A stretch of 64,000 nt of DNA from Batillaria attramentaria. Taxonomy: Eukaryota; Mollusca; Gastropoda; Batillariidae. The DNA lies in NCBI GenBank assembly GCA_018292915.2, contig JACVVK020000482.1, positions 16,001-80,000 of the forward strand, given 5' to 3'. Positions 42,951-52,230 of the stretch are shown here, piece after piece (position 1 is the stretch's first letter; every line of letters begins with the position of its first letter). The translations under genes were made by a program, and so were the position numbers. A model generated the notes under the pieces. It was not told the origin of the DNA and ran no database searches. It saw only the letters and a list, made by a program, of their open reading frames with translations.

Positions 42951-44795
42951 CATTCCAAGGTTGTTACACTTCAGTGAAGCCAACTTGTTTTGTGGAACAG
43001 TAATTTTATGCTGCCCTGTCTTTGTTATCACCCAAATAATAATAATAATAATGAGTAATAATAATTATTATTATTATTATTATTATTAATAATAATGAGT
43101 ATTGTATAGAATAATAATAATGAGTATTGTATAGGCGCTTTACCCAATTTCATGAACTGGCTCAAAGCGCCGCGAACTGAACCCAACACGCACGCTCACG
43201 TGAATCACGCGCATTCTCTCACACACTGGACATAAACACATTACAATTACATGGTGCGAAGGGTCAGCTCAGCTATTTAAATTTCGGAATTTAGAATTGC
43301 CTTTATATTTTTTTCAAATTTGGTGGGCTGAACATTTCCAAAGCAGAAGGGGGGGGGGGGAGCCGGTGAGAACCCCCAACGATCGAACGACCCGAATGAA
43401 CGGTGCCACATACGAGAAGGAAAACAATTTTGCCCCGAGTGGGACTCGAACCCCTGACCTCTCGCATTCGTGACAAGTCTCTTAACCACTAGACCACAGA
43501 CCGTCCCCATATGTGGTGGGAAAAGACGTGAAACCCTCAAACACCCACTCACCCACACTCAAAATGGTCTATCCTGATAATGAGTAGAGCTCTGAATGCA
43601 ATACACAAGACTCAAACTCGCCCAGCAAACGCATTTCCACACGACAGTTACATTATGTACATAGCAGACACAGTGCTCTTCTTCTCGCGATTAGGTTTCT
43701 GTTTAAGTTTTGTGAAAACTTTGCGTGTGTCTAAGTGGTACGATCCCGGATGTGAGACACCGCAGATCGACGATGTTTCGCCCAGATACGTAGCAAGGTG
43801 GGGTTCAATGAACACATGGTTTACGCCGTAGCAAACAATGCCATTTTCTACGATATGTTTTCTAGGAGGCAGGACCTATGAGCGCCCGTTGCCAAGACGA
43901 CAGGAAGATATCACAGTGTACCAAGGAATCATCTCACCACAGCTGAGACAGCTTCCAGACGTCCAGACGAACAGAAAGTCGGAGAACTATGAAGTGGTGG
44001 ATGCCACGCCCATGCAGGTGCTTGCAGGTCAGTTTCGAGGAATACGTTCAAAGATCTTCCGGCTATCTTCCTGCACACTCCCTCCCCCAGCCCCTCCCCC
44101 CCCCCCCTTTCCATGGGGAGCCGGGGTGGCCTAATGCTCGGGTCGTCCCGGCTGGGGCCAAATATCTGTGCTGGCTTTATCATCGTTGCCCCGTCTTTGA
44201 TACCATCCGTATGTGGTGGAAAAGGACGTTAAACTCCCGAACACACACCCACCTACCCCATGCTCGCCCCCCCCCCTCCCCCCCCCCCCCTTCCCATCGC
44301 ATACCTCAACCAACTAACAAGGAAACGACCGACAACAACTAGAACGACAACAACATGCAACCAAAAACCATACCTCCAGCTAGTCCACTGACCACTACCA
44401 CTAACAGTGTTATGGATATGCGGATGTCGGCAAATGCACACAGATGTACACTAAATTATGCAGCTTTTCGAATCCTTCAGTATATACATTTTCTAGGGGC
44501 TTCAACCTTTCAGGGTGCACACCATGGAAAATCTTGGTAGATACATATACAATATGTACAAGCTGTACAAATACACGGCTTTTTGCACCCAATACATCTA
44601 CATACATTATAGCATGCGCGTGGAAGACTTTGACCCTTCAGGATGTACACTATGAAAGAAATCAGAAATTATGAAAAAATGGTTTCAGGCAATCCACGAG
44701 GTGTAAGACCCCCAAGTTCTTCTCCTCCGGCAAGTCCACCAGAAGACTCCGATGGTTACTTGGAGCCGAATCCACGACCTCCTCCGCGGTTCTGA
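31365..44795 (+). CDS. Gene B: complete Ig-superfamily transmembrane receptor
   Basis: Exons: signal peptide 31365-31425, Ig1 40342-40572, Ig2 40962-41237, Ig3 41491-41775, transmembrane 42674-42823, tail 43866-44027 and last exon 44689-44795. All junctions are phase 1 with GT/AG borders and the frame stays open, giving about 420 residues. The product is a type I membrane protein with three Ig domains and a tyrosine-rich tail (YERPL, TVYQGI, YEVV, YLEP). Intron 1 is 8.9 kb and holds a 5.1 kb LINE with intact ORFs on the opposite strand. Ectodomain twin: gene A. Transmembrane/tail twin: gene C, inverted. Family and topology are well supported; ligand and function are unknown. Confidence 0.82.
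31875..35588 (-). CDS. LINE copy 2 ORF2: endonuclease/reverse transcriptase
   Basis: 1237 residues, uninterrupted. The N-terminal AP-endonuclease (about 1-230) shows SLNVRGLR, CLQETYI, GDFNAVMNNDLD and SDHRGIF. A coiled, charged linker follows. The reverse transcriptase (about 460-760) shows NWRPISLTNTDYKILA, LDFQKAFDNI, IRQGCPFSC and the catalytic YADD near residue 701. A C-terminal zinc-knuckle-like CPFCPDQVDYIEHFFFEC lies near 1136. It nicks target DNA and copies element RNA onto it. Architecture and length fit the L1/Tx1 group. Confidence 0.93.
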   Translation of the reverse strand: MDILQIISLNVRGLRNRVKRKKLFRLFKEKKYDIICLQETYITQNVADAWKNEWGGELVFSVGSTHSKGQVILIRKHFPFEWSSHVTDSRILAINVRVENEETCVFNVYAPSQKDNRDFFHFLTRTIQNCNYERIIVCGDFNAVMNNDLDIISGEKHPSAVVNDFNSFKNECELTDLWRVNNPDTREYTWSRKTNDNFVARRLDYIFVNDAALDKASEINFFSVPTSDHRGIFLCLRFDKIKRGPGYWKFNNSLLREKKFIDKMNLVIDTFLNCEIYETAEQKWEMLKLKIKTESIEYSKNRAIHKKNRYVELSAKLNECETRLAKEPQNALLLQNRENLKFSLDLLEHERLKSAQTRSKVKWIEEGEKNTKYFLNLEKSRANAKLFSSIETENGTFLTDQLDILTEQKRYFETLYNRDTPDAPIENKVDAFIKDCNVPCLSEEEMKNCEGLITVEEASQALKMLKNGSSPGLDGLTTEFLKFFWSKLRNVIVQSFNESFQKGSLSYTQTSAVLTLIHKGKNLPKNKLSNWRPISLTNTDYKILAKCLASRVCKVIDKLVHGDQVGYIKGRNVSTTIRTIDDVIEYCKIKKKTGILLALDFQKAFDNISKKYMLYAFRKFGFGENFIHWVYTLFNQTRSCIGYNGWLSDDFEIKSGIRQGCPFSCLAFTIGIELLAIRFRQSENVKGLAFDTQRIIKTLLYADDVTMFLRDIQDIQSVLQTLEIFSVFSGLSLNRHKTEAMWLGGGGNDGGGGNDGELGLRWVKQIKILGIYFSSNCCASEIELNWKERMIKIKQIISSWEKRNLGLLAKLCIIKSYLISQFIHVMQAIRIPDGALKEINTILYRFLWRKKNCNKKAFEKVKRVVINSETEKGGIKMIDMCIMQQSFLCNWMINLSNTNPDTTWTQIPNIWLSNFGVNLACFNNPIEYSRFKGLEFMKSTFWTSVIRSWLTHNTTPRTSTEFNMMCIWNNDRILYQSKPIYFRRWAKKGITYVNDLLLANGIMSLLQIEQLIGPSPSLCLEYIVVSSAVTKFLKENPDYVQMQTEKQMPLCLNGEKITSAKNIRKQIVQKRYSPPCVIRFWRYKFNIDINQAHWELAYQTTKETRLRELQWKILHNIYPTNILLYKIGITESKNCPFCPDQVDYIEHFFFECKRVKVLWKHIENIINCKFGHCIVLNSVHVLFGITDKGGISKERCQFLNHVILIGKMCISKYRYGTPTNIISLFENEAHLRHLSMH
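35686..36723 (-). CDS. LINE copy 2 ORF1: zinc-knuckle nucleic-acid-binding protein
   Basis: 345 residues, intact, with CSKCLEEGHHVSGC and CRACRESGHKRGDPAC knuckles and the same acidic end as copy 1. Its start, MSTALPVFLKRR, is shared by both copies, supporting the chosen ATG. Confidence 0.9.
   Translation of the reverse strand: MSTALPVFLKRRDIPDAMEQRPTVLEMCLAAERTAGVGTVVGAQEIRGLWRIYPTTREARNELLIKGIRLRNVTLQVCENNPYTLRDNTGEEKPSTKVYIDRLPISVADSEIEHSLSAIGCELRSEIKHERARDNDNKLTRFLTGRRFVFITVPTTPLEKTMTVSFFSASVYHKEQAKRKLVCSKCLEEGHHVSGCTNKVVCRACRESGHKRGDPACEFATRTDIISPVLQQTEAGSERPDVEGVGQGSGAVETSNAAVETTALNSDARGSARAKLRQSSISSSLGIVPPRSRSESVKRRRPTDKSSPESHKHSRQALHAQRRISDRLTALANDHDDYDDDDSVK
36908..38013 (-). mobile_element. 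CR1/Jockey-type LINE 3' fragment (copy B)
   Basis: The 38013-37333 frame carries the thumb and C-terminus (WMTSNKLKLNDNKTEAM, LSKLDYCNALLAG, LQKVQNAAARLV); after a frame change it ends in CWNNLPASVRYTDTKPSF. The tail contains (AC)n at 37071-37137 and 37168-37227 and ends in (AAT)n. Same insertion as 1786-2790, somewhat better preserved. Confidence 0.82.
38100..40341. other. Intron 1 of gene B, right part
   Basis: Homologous to copy A. Contains an extra tandem unit (39523-39684), (GT)n at 38500-38524 and 39822-39880, and the empty site of the copy A SINE. No exon recognised. Confidence 0.65.
39523..39684. repeat. Two tandem copies of an 81 bp unit (one in copy A)
   Basis: CGGCTGGCTCTGGGCG recurs at 39523 and 39604, with a third start at 39684. 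Copy A has a single unit at about 4473-4553. Confidence 0.85.
40342..40572 (+). CDS. Gene B exon: Ig domain 1
   Basis: 231 bases, phase 1-1, same borders as gene A. About 16 of 77 residues differ from gene A, mostly by replacement changes, with a cluster from PVLN to the F-x-C strand. The first NFT sequon is SFT here. Confidence 0.85.
40962..41237 (+). CDS. Gene B exon: Ig domain 2
   Basis: 276 bases, phase 1-1. Five residues differ from gene A by eye. Ig cysteines and YTWRG tryptophan conserved. Confidence 0.87.
41338..41474. repeat. (GT)n and (ATT)n tracts in intron 3
   Basis: Long GT tract to about 41414, then ATT repeats just before the Ig3 acceptor. Confidence 0.9.
41491..41775 (+). 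CDS. Gene B exon: Ig domain 3
   Basis: 285 bases, phase 1-1, one codon shorter than gene A (ELYRHK against ELYGTHK). Cysteines and three sequons conserved. Confidence 0.86.
41806..42026. repeat. (CT)n, (AC)n and poly-A tracts
   Basis: CT tract (right edge of copy B), AC tract about 41877-41946 and an A run at 42005-42026. Confidence 0.9.
42365..42555 (-). mobile_element. tRNA-derived SINE, near full length
   Basis: Minus strand: GATGGCCGACTGGTAGAGCG (A box), GAGTTCAAATCCCGG (B box), body GTTGCCCCGTCTTTGATATC, tail with ACGTAAAACTCCC and CACCCACCGACCCACC. The mirrored copy is at 56196-56375. It lies in intron 4 of gene B. Confidence 0.85.
42674..42823 (+). CDS. Gene B exon: transmembrane segment
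   Basis: 150 bases, phase 1-1, acceptor TTGTTTCAG, donor GTATAG. Polar MGGEPQGPKHDQTENG, then hydrophobic AAAGVLVVIGFVVFVVIF, then VRKKT as stop-transfer. Confidence 0.87.
42858..42948. repeat. (AC)n microsatellite
   Basis: AC tract directly after the transmembrane exon; the mirrored arm has (GT)n at 55818-55882. Confidence 0.95.
43434..43510 (-). mobile_element. Second tRNA-derived SINE family
   Basis: Minus strand: GGTCTAGTGGTTAAGAG (A box) and GGTTCGAGTCCCAC (B box), tRNA-like spacing. The neighbouring + sequence is a tail of the first SINE family, so one is inserted in or joined to the other. Mirrored at 54535-54612. Confidence 0.65.
43866..44027 (+). CDS. Gene B exon: cytoplasmic tail 1
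   Basis: 162 bases, phase 1-1, acceptor TTTTCTAG, donor GTCAGT. Contains RTYERPL, DITVYQGII (fits T-x-Y-x-x-I) and ENYEVVDA. Confidence 0.86.
44115..44260 (+). mobile_element. tRNA-derived SINE, partly deleted head, only in the left arm
   Basis: GGGTGGCCTAATGCTCGGG, body GGGGCCAAATATCTGTGCTG and tail AAAGGACGTTAAACTCCC. The mirrored intron of gene C lacks it. Confidence 0.8.
44689..44795 (+). CDS. Gene B last exon and stop
   Basis: 107 bases, phase 1 in, acceptor GGTTTCAG. Proline-rich; contains DSDGYLEPNP and ends PPPRF before TGA at 44793-44795. Confidence 0.85.
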
Positions 44796-44939
44796 CCGTT
44801 CCGGAGTCCATGGCTCACAGTTACACTTTGTTCACGAACCGACTCAAGCAGGGGTCACTTATTTATGAACTACTGACATGTGCAGCCTGATTATCGGGTG
44901 AATATTGTAGTTTAAACACACAATATATTCCAGGGATAC

Positions 44940-45290
44940 GTTGTTCCCCCAGGTCTATGTTCCTCAATGTTGTCCCCCCAGGTCTATCTTCCTCAGTGTT
45001 AATGTTCCGCCAGGTCTATGTTCGCCCAGGTCTATGTTCTCCCAAGTCTTTGTTCCCCCAGGTCTATGTTCCCCATGTTAATGTTCCCTCAGGTCTATGT
45101 TCCCCCAGGCCTTTGTTCCCCATGTTAATGTTCCCTCAGGTCTATGTTCGCCCAGGTCTTTGTTCCCCATGTTAATGTTCCCCCAGGTCTATATTCCCCC
45201 AAGTCTATGTTCCCCCAGGTCTTTGTTCCCCATGTTAATGTTCCCCCAGGTCTATGTTCCCCATGTTAATGTTTCGCCCATTGTACTGTA
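44940..45290 (+). repeat. Minisatellite, left arm
   Basis: Units of about 16-20 bp of the form AGGTCTATGTTCCCCC, mixed with CATGTTAATGTTCCC. The mirrored, longer array is at 52490-53235. Homology of the arms ends in this array. Confidence 0.92.
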
Positions 45291-45719
45291 TATCAGAGTA
45301 GGAATGTTTTATGGCCATTATTTACAATGCGTTTATACACTTTCTTTTGTTGTGTATGTCACTGATTGCAAATGTGACCTGAGATACGGTGTTTGTAATG
45401 AGATCCGAATGAGTGCGAGAGGAATGCAAGGACACGCAACGATCTATGCACGCAAACACGTCTACAAACGCATGCATTCATTTGTGTGACAGGCCTGGTA
45501 ACGGAAGGAACGCTGACCGGATGATTTAAATAGTTTTACTTTCAACTTCCTTGACACAAAATGCTGAAACACATGTACCAGTACGCCAGATTTGTACAGT
45601 ACGTATGCACTCATACCCAAGCCTAATGCGAATGCTATGCGAATGCGAACCACATTTCCCACAATAAATTACTAATCGTTCTGGTAGGGCAAACAGCATC
45701 TTATCGCTTACGCGTCCAT
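45291..45719. other. Palindrome spacer, nothing recognised
   Basis: No coding exon or repeat recognised. Confidence 0.45.
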
Positions 45720-46450
45720 ATGACGACTAAGCGACACGCATACGATACTGCCCTCAGTACCTCATAGACCGACTTCAGAAAGTCCAGAATAACGCAGCTC
45801 GTCTGGTCCGCACACTCCACTGGCTTCCAATCACTGCTCGCATCCATTACAAAATCCTGTCTCTGACCTTTACCTCTCTGTTTGACTGTGGACCTCTCTA
45901 TCTCTCTGAACTCTTACACATCCACACCCCTTCCAGACAGCTGCGTTCCTCATCCGACTCACGAATTCTCACTACTCCAACCGTGAGAACAAAGTCCTTC
46001 GGCCAGCGCCGTTTCTCCTTCCAAAGCCCGGTCCTCTGGAACAGCCTCCCCCAGGAAATACGGCACAGTCAATCTGCCCAGTCCTTCAAACACGCCCTTA
46101 AAACGCATCTGTTCACATCAGCCTTCACATAAATGATTCAGCCCGTTCCCATCACCAACCCGTTGTCTTTGCAGTGTGTATGATGGATGTAGGTGTGTAT
46201 CGGATGTTGGTATGTATGCAGGTGTCAGTGCTTGTTTGTATGACTGACTGTATGTCTGACTATATGTATGTAGTGTATGTATCTTTGTATGTACGCTTTT
46301 GGTCGCATTTATTTAGTTGATTATTTATCTATTACTCAGTTATGTGTTTATTTATCACCTTTTGTATACTGTACATTTGTAAAGCGACTAGAGCCCCGGC
46401 TTCGGAGATTGGGCGCTATAAAAATCCTCATTATTATTATTATTATTACT
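45720..46450 (+). mobile_element. CR1/Jockey-type LINE 3' fragment
   Basis: The frame reads LQKVQNNAARLV, LHWLPITARIHYKILSL, TPSRQLRSSSDSR and LWNSLPQEIRHS. It is related to the fragments at 2.5 and 37.5 kb but a different copy, with a small internal deletion between AARLV and RTLHW. The 3' tail ends GGGCGCTATAAAAATCC(ATT)n. Confidence 0.8.
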
Positions 46451-46605
46451 GTAAGTTACGTCACGGTAACCACTGGTTACACTACGGTTACCATTCACGC
46501 GCTGAATTGTTACATTGGAAGAAAACGGAGGAGCAGAAAGACAAAAATGACATTATGGAACTCATCTGTCGTAAGAGCAAACGATTGGTCTTCGGCACTA
46601 ATGAG

Positions 46606-46651
46606 ATGACCCCCCTTGTCGGCGTTCTTCTGTTCATTGCTGTGATCAGGG
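46606..46651 (+). CDS. Orphan signal-peptide exon candidate
   Basis: ATG followed by a hydrophobic run, MTPLVGVLLFIAVIRG, then donor GTAAGT with phase 1 out, the same layout as gene B exon 1. No matching downstream + exon was found in the window. It may be a relic or the start of a gene whose other exons I did not recognise. Confidence 0.35.
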
Positions 46652-46723
46652 GTAAGTAAATATACTGTTTAAACGTTTAATCACAAAGTTGAACGGAACA
46701 AAACACAAAACGTTTTATTTCTT

Positions 46724-46757
<34 letters not shown>

Positions 46758-47599
46758 CGCGCGCCAGTGTGTGTGCTGATGGTAATGGTGGTGGTGGTGG
46801 TTGGGGGGGTTAACACCTGGCAATTTCCTGTCATGTCTTTTACGATGCTCATAGATGAAAGAAAAACTTACAATAGCCAAACACACAGAACTAATTATGT
46901 AAGCTGTTATACCACGAGCATTCAGACTCTTATCTCTACTGTTCTAGACGCATACATTTTCTGCAACATTTTATTTTTGTGGTAGGGTGACTTTTGTACT
47001 CCCCTCAAAATTTTGCGCACTGACCTTTGAGGAAATGACGCGTAGGGCAGTTGAAATTGCTTGATGTTAAGAAGAATATCATTCAAAGCCTGTGCTCATG
47101 TACTGACATTCAAAAGTGCACCCGCAAATACTTCGCAGAGAATTTTCTGTGCGATCATTTTTACGTGATCCAAGCAAAACAAATGTCACCCCCAAAAGTG
47201 AGCAAAATAATTGTGCATCGGCCGTGACGTATGAGTTCCAAATGTTTGAAATGACGCACTTTCTGAGTGATGACGTAACTGGACTGTGTTTTAGTGAACT
47301 CGTAAACCACTGAGCGGGCTATAGAAAGTCGTAACTCACACTTTCGATCTCTGTTTCAGTACTACTTTCGGACGTAAAGCACTCCTAGTTAACTCACTGA
47401 AAGTTTGAACTGGCGAGTGGTGTAAAGAATTTGAATTTGTCTTGAAGATACTGGAGGCCAAGTTGAAGGATGAGCTTCGCCGGAAGGTTGCCGAGATCAT
47501 GCGAATCGTCCGTAGCCGTATGTATATAGCTATGTGTGGCGTAACCCAGATTTTCATTATTTAGAGGCTTAATAAATAATTACGTTCCTTATAAACCAT
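46652..47599. other. Spacer sequence with (GT)n(GC)n and a short coding-like frame
   Basis: (GT)n/(GC)n at 46722-46763. An open + frame (47409-47565) with helical, charged content (AKLKDELRRKVAEIMRIVRS) is unexplained. Confidence 0.4.
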
Positions 47600-48095
47600 A
47601 AAGTACCATACCATACCCAGGCATACTATACCATAACGCAAACCATACCAAACCAAACCATATACCATACCATACCATACCATAGCACACCACACTGACC
47701 ATGTCATGCCATGTCATACGACACCATACCAAACCAAACTTATATATACCACACCATACAGCACTACATACCAAACCATTATATAATGCTATGTTACACC
47801 AGACCATACCAAGCCATATAGCATACCAAACTATGTACTAAACCATGATTATACCATACCATACCATTCCATACCATACCATACCATTCCATACCTAACC
47901 GCACCATATCATATCATACGGTATAACATAAGGTATAGCATACCAGATACCATACCGTACCATATCGCACCACGCCATGCCAAACCAAACCATATACAGT
48001 AAAATTGCATATAGCACCGTACAATACCACACTATGCCATACCATGCCATGCCGTTCCATACTATACCAAACCATACCAAACCAAACCATATTAT
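47600..48095. repeat. (CCATA)n pentanucleotide satellite
   Basis: About 500 bp of degenerate ACCAT/CATAC repeats, with patches of exact CATAC. Confidence 0.9.
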
Positions 48096-48359
48096 ACCAT
48101 ACTGAATATAGTTCACCTCTGGGTGTTCTTTGCAGAAATGAACAAGTCGGCCAAGACCACGAGTTTCCTCTCAAATTAAGTTTGGACCCAGTTCCCAATT
48201 TCCTGTATATGGATTGGGAACTCAGGGTTCCCGATCCCCAGTCGCTCCAGCAGGTCCTCCTTACTCAAGTAGTAGGGGTGTAGTTACGAACTTATGTCTC
48301 CGTTTGATTTGCTTCTGGTGGTCTTGAAATGGTCCCTGTCATGAACTCTCCCTGTTTTT

Positions 48360-48362
<3 letters not shown>

Positions 48363-48396
<34 letters not shown>

Positions 48397-48473
48397 CATT
48401 TCATACAGGTATACACACAATGCATACACAAGATGGACACATGACGTACTCATAAACAGGCTCTCCTAGCATC

Positions 48474-48542
<69 letters not shown>
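48363..48542. repeat. (TA)n and (AC)n microsatellites
   Basis: TA repeats at 48363-48393 and AC repeats at 48477-48542. Confidence 0.93.
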
Positions 48543-48545
<3 letters not shown>

Positions 48546-48595
48546 TATATATCTATATTCGCACACTCATGCCTGACCTCACGCACACACAGATT

Positions 48596-49346
48596 TGCTC
48601 GCTTACAACTATATGAAAGAGATGATAGAGTTCATTACAGTATTACGCACCCAGTGTAGACAAAACGAGATTCCATGCTTCATCTGGCTTTATAAGGAAG
48701 TCAGATTTTATGAAACTTTCTATATTGCCAAGCAACTTGTCTATATATTTCTATCGTACACTTACGACTGCTTAACCTTGTAAAAGCCAAAAAGCCTGAT
48801 CGGGACTCTTTCAACCTGTATTTGTAGATACAGAATTTGTCTGATATTAGCAAATCAATATTAAAATCTTTTGCAATACCAATAACAACCAGAGTCTTTG
48901 ATAATTGCAATGCTGTACAGTTAGGACAGTTATCTTTAGGCCACCTTTTTCAACCGGTGGACGATAGGGAGTTACACGCTTGTGTCTGTGTTTCGTGTGC
49001 TGCTGCTGATGTTCAAAAGGTCCACGTTTCCTCGAACCAACCTTGTTCAAGCATCAGATAGGTAGTTACGAGCTTGTGTCTCTGTTTCATTGCGCTGCTA
49101 GTGCGACTAGAATGGTCACTGGCGTGTAGTTTTCTCGGACACTAAGACCACTGTCAGATCTAAATGACTCACATGACACGCTCTCATTCCATATACTTAT
49201 ACCGGGCCTCGCAGAAAATGCTCTTGTTGTTGTTAGTGTTGTTGTTGTTGTTAAACAGTTGCGCTTGAAATAGTCTATTTAACCCTTATGACGTGCGAAA
49301 ATGTCTGACATCTGATCCTGACCAACTACGGACTTTTTTCTTCTTC

Positions 49347-49377
<31 letters not shown>

Positions 49378-49654
49378 TGGGGGGGGGGGGGCACATTTTG
49401 AACATATACCTTGTAGACAGAACATAACAGTGACAAGCACTCAACCAAACAGGAAGGATCCACACATAAATACAAAAGCAAAACTAGGGGAAAAAAGAAG
49501 CAAAAAGCAAAGACAAAACAAAAAATAAAGAAAATGGGGAAAAGACTACCGCTCCCCCCCCCCTTTTTTTCTCTTAAAAAATAGTAAGAAAAGATCGATT
49601 GCTGTTGTTTTTTGTTTGTGATTTATTTATTTTGGGGGAGGGGAGAAACGGGGA
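48596..49654. other. Spacer, no gene recognised
   Basis: Related blocks of about 60 bp (AGTTACGARCTTRTGTCTC type) occur near 48284, 48970 and 49064. A long T/G homopolymer lies at 49336-49391. Confidence 0.45.
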
Positions 49655-49750
49655 GAGAGAGAGAGAGAGAGAGAACGACAATGACAATGACAAGAATCTT
49701 TATTTTCCAACGGTAAAATTTTGCCAGAATACAATGTTCAAAATTGCCGT

Positions 49751-49810
<60 letters not shown>

Positions 49811-49895
49811 ATCTTTATTTTCCAACGGTAAACGTTTTGCCAGAAATACCATGTTCAAACTGGCCGTTGCTAAACGAGAGAGAGAGAGAGAGCAA
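49655..49895 (-). repeat. Two hairpin repeats with (GA)n tails, copies 3 and 4
   Basis: Minus strand: CAACGGCAATTTTGAACATT to CCGTTGGAAAATAAAGATT (about 49690-49757), and a second copy at 49808-49874. Both are flanked by GA tracts. Same family as 1330 and 6718. Confidence 0.7.
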
Positions 49896-50271
49896 CGATT
49901 TTTTGTTTTCTGATTCGTACACTGATAGGCCGGTTTCAAACTTGAAACTGTCACAGTGAACGCGGCCTGTTCCATTGTTAGTTTGTTTTTCTGAGAAAGC
50001 AGGTCACAGGGAATAAATCAATGCGCCGCTTTGTGTGTGCAGGAGTCCAACTTTTTGTGCGTGTTATTCGCGACGATATTCGCCTCTGACTCACATGACA
50101 CTGATCAACGCACGAAAGCTACATTCCTGGCGCTATAGATATGGTTATGTTCTTCACTGCCATGATCAATCACTGAAAAGCATCATGAATATTCGACAGT
50201 CTTACCAAATGTATAAGCAAGCAGTTATGTCTTTAAAAATGAATGATGTAGTTTGGATTTAAAATTGCCAA

Positions 50272-50313
<42 letters not shown>

Positions 50314-50382
50314 ATTTTTTTTTTCTCCTTCTCTGCATATTTTTCTTTTGAATTTTCTTGTTTTACGGTAGTGTAGCAACGG

Positions 50383-50484
50383 CAAGTTTGAAAATGGTCT
50401 TTGTGTGCCTATAACTTCTTCCGTTGTAAAATAAAGGATCGTTATCGTTATCGTTATCGTTATCTCTCTCTCTCTCTCTCTCTC
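50383..50484 (+). repeat. Hairpin repeat copy 5 with (GTTATC)n and (CT)n tail
   Basis: CAACGGCAAGTTTGAAAA to TTCCGTTGTAAAATAAAGG, then ATCGTT hexamers and CT repeats. Confidence 0.7.
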
Positions 50485-50748
50485 CTATCGTTGTTGCTGC
50501 ACTGTAGAAGCTAGCCCCCCTCCCCCTCATGCCTTCAAAACACTAAGGAAAACCCAATAGTCGAGATGAGGATTGTACTGAACGACACAATTCTTGTAAT
50601 TATAGTGGCAAAAAAAGGGGGAACCCCCAACTTTCCCTCGACTAACCAAATTTACGAAGTCCGGTGTACGTAGAGCCTCTAAATTTTTTTTTATTTTTTT
50701 TTTTTTTGCCTCATGCTTATAATTCTCCGGTTAGTCACCAAGTGCAGG

Positions 50749-50860
<112 letters not shown>

Positions 50861-50904
50861 GTACAATTATATGAATTTAGTGATCTTAACTTCTTTATGT
50901 GTCT

Positions 50905-50970
50905 TATGCTCGCCCGCATGAATTGCCCTACGGGGATAAATAAAGTATTTTGACTTGACTTGACTTGACT
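50905..50970 (+). mobile_element. LINE 3' end with (TTGAC)n tail
   Basis: GCCCTACGGGGATAAATAAAG followed by TTGAC pentamers, a relative of 30536-30600. Confidence 0.5.
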
Positions 50971-52230
50971 AAACTCCTGAAACAAGTATTGCAGACTAAA
51001 CAAACAACACAAAGGATGAATCACTTAACGCCGGTCTTCCCTCTTCCTTGTGACTGCTGGTTTCCCACGAAAACAACAAAAGCCTTACTGTCATTATTAC
51101 TCAGTTTCTCACACGGAAGCTTTTTTAAAATCTATTAGCTGAAATGACAGAAAAACACACACTGGTCTTTGTGTCTGTTTTGTTTCGCAGAGACTAGTAT
51201 GCAACTCGCGATGTAGTTGTCCTTGAATTTGATTGATACATTTTCCTTTTGATGAGATTTTTTTTTTTTTTTTTTTTAGTAGAATAGCGTCACTGCAACG
51301 TCTTACAAGCACGCGTAGTCAGTTCAAAATGTCATGAATGGAAACAATGTGAATGTCGCATCTGAGGATGAGACGCTGTCAAAGAAGTGTTTAAATCAAG
51401 CACATAATGTACATAACTATTGCGGCATTGAGTTTCACTATCTCTACACTATCTCATCTTTTCTCTTGCCGTAACGAAGTCACTTGACAACGATGACACT
51501 GTCGCATAAGACGTTCGGTACTCCCTTCAGATTAGGGATAATGGCTCACAGATTATGACTGGCACGTCTAGACGTACATGTACTTCTTGGCTCACAAATT
51601 GACAAAAACGACTGACAGTAGGCTGTAGTTTTACACGTGATTGCCACCGCAAGCTCGTAAAACTGATCTGTAAGCATAGAAAAGTTACTTCGTGCCCCTT
51701 TAAGGAGGTAGACAACCCTTGAATGAAAACAATGTGGCCCTTTTGAAATTCAGTTTAGGCAAAGTCCAAATCATGGAAATGAAAAGTCAGTTTTCAGGGC
51801 AGTGGAAATAGCATCAGCAGCTTGCATCATTTCTAAACTGCACTTAAGGTAATGTAATTATGTAACTTTGAAAAATGCATGGTAACATGTTGTCCTCTTT
51901 TTAGCGTGTGCATGGTATGCATGTTCGTGTAAACTTAATTTTAAGAGGCCCTCATTAATTTTTTTTACAAGGGTAGTCCCCATCCATGTACCTGCGCGAG
52001 GAACCCGCCGCGTATGTCTATGCAGGTACATGTACCTGCGAGCTAGTGAAAATTTCTACTCGCTCCTCATTGGCCAGACTACTGAATATTCATGAAACAA
52101 GGGGCACTACTCTGCTGTGCACCTCCTTTCCTTTGTATCCATCAGGTTTACACATGGGTTTGAGCGATTTTGTTGTTTTTTTACTGACTGACTGGCTAGG
52201 CAAAAAAAGTGCCCTGGACAAGGACAGCAT
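50971..52230. other. No gene recognised
   Basis: Mostly unique sequence. A short palindrome GCAGGTACATGTACCTGC lies near 52022. A motif near 51665-51705 resembles one near 11310. Confidence 0.45.

Larger units (their letters stand above)
42245..45290 (+). other. Inverted duplication, left arm (transmembrane/tail module of gene B)
   Basis: Matches the reverse complement of about 52490-56480: flank, SINE, transmembrane exon, (AC)n, tRNA-like SINE, two tail exons and a minisatellite, in mirrored order. The arms are interrupted by private insertions (ATT-rich block 43030-43270 and a SINE at 44115-44260 on this side). Confidence 0.88.

Noticed and set aside
43434..43510. Functional tRNA gene
   Set aside because: A and B boxes are present, but the copy is embedded in repeat DNA, is duplicated with the palindrome and is joined to a SINE tail; no convincing acceptor stem.
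44957..45489. Frames with repeated VYVPPGLCSP-type peptides (also 52296-53228)
   Set aside because: They translate the minisatellite in several frames at once; array in intron or flank, no splice context.
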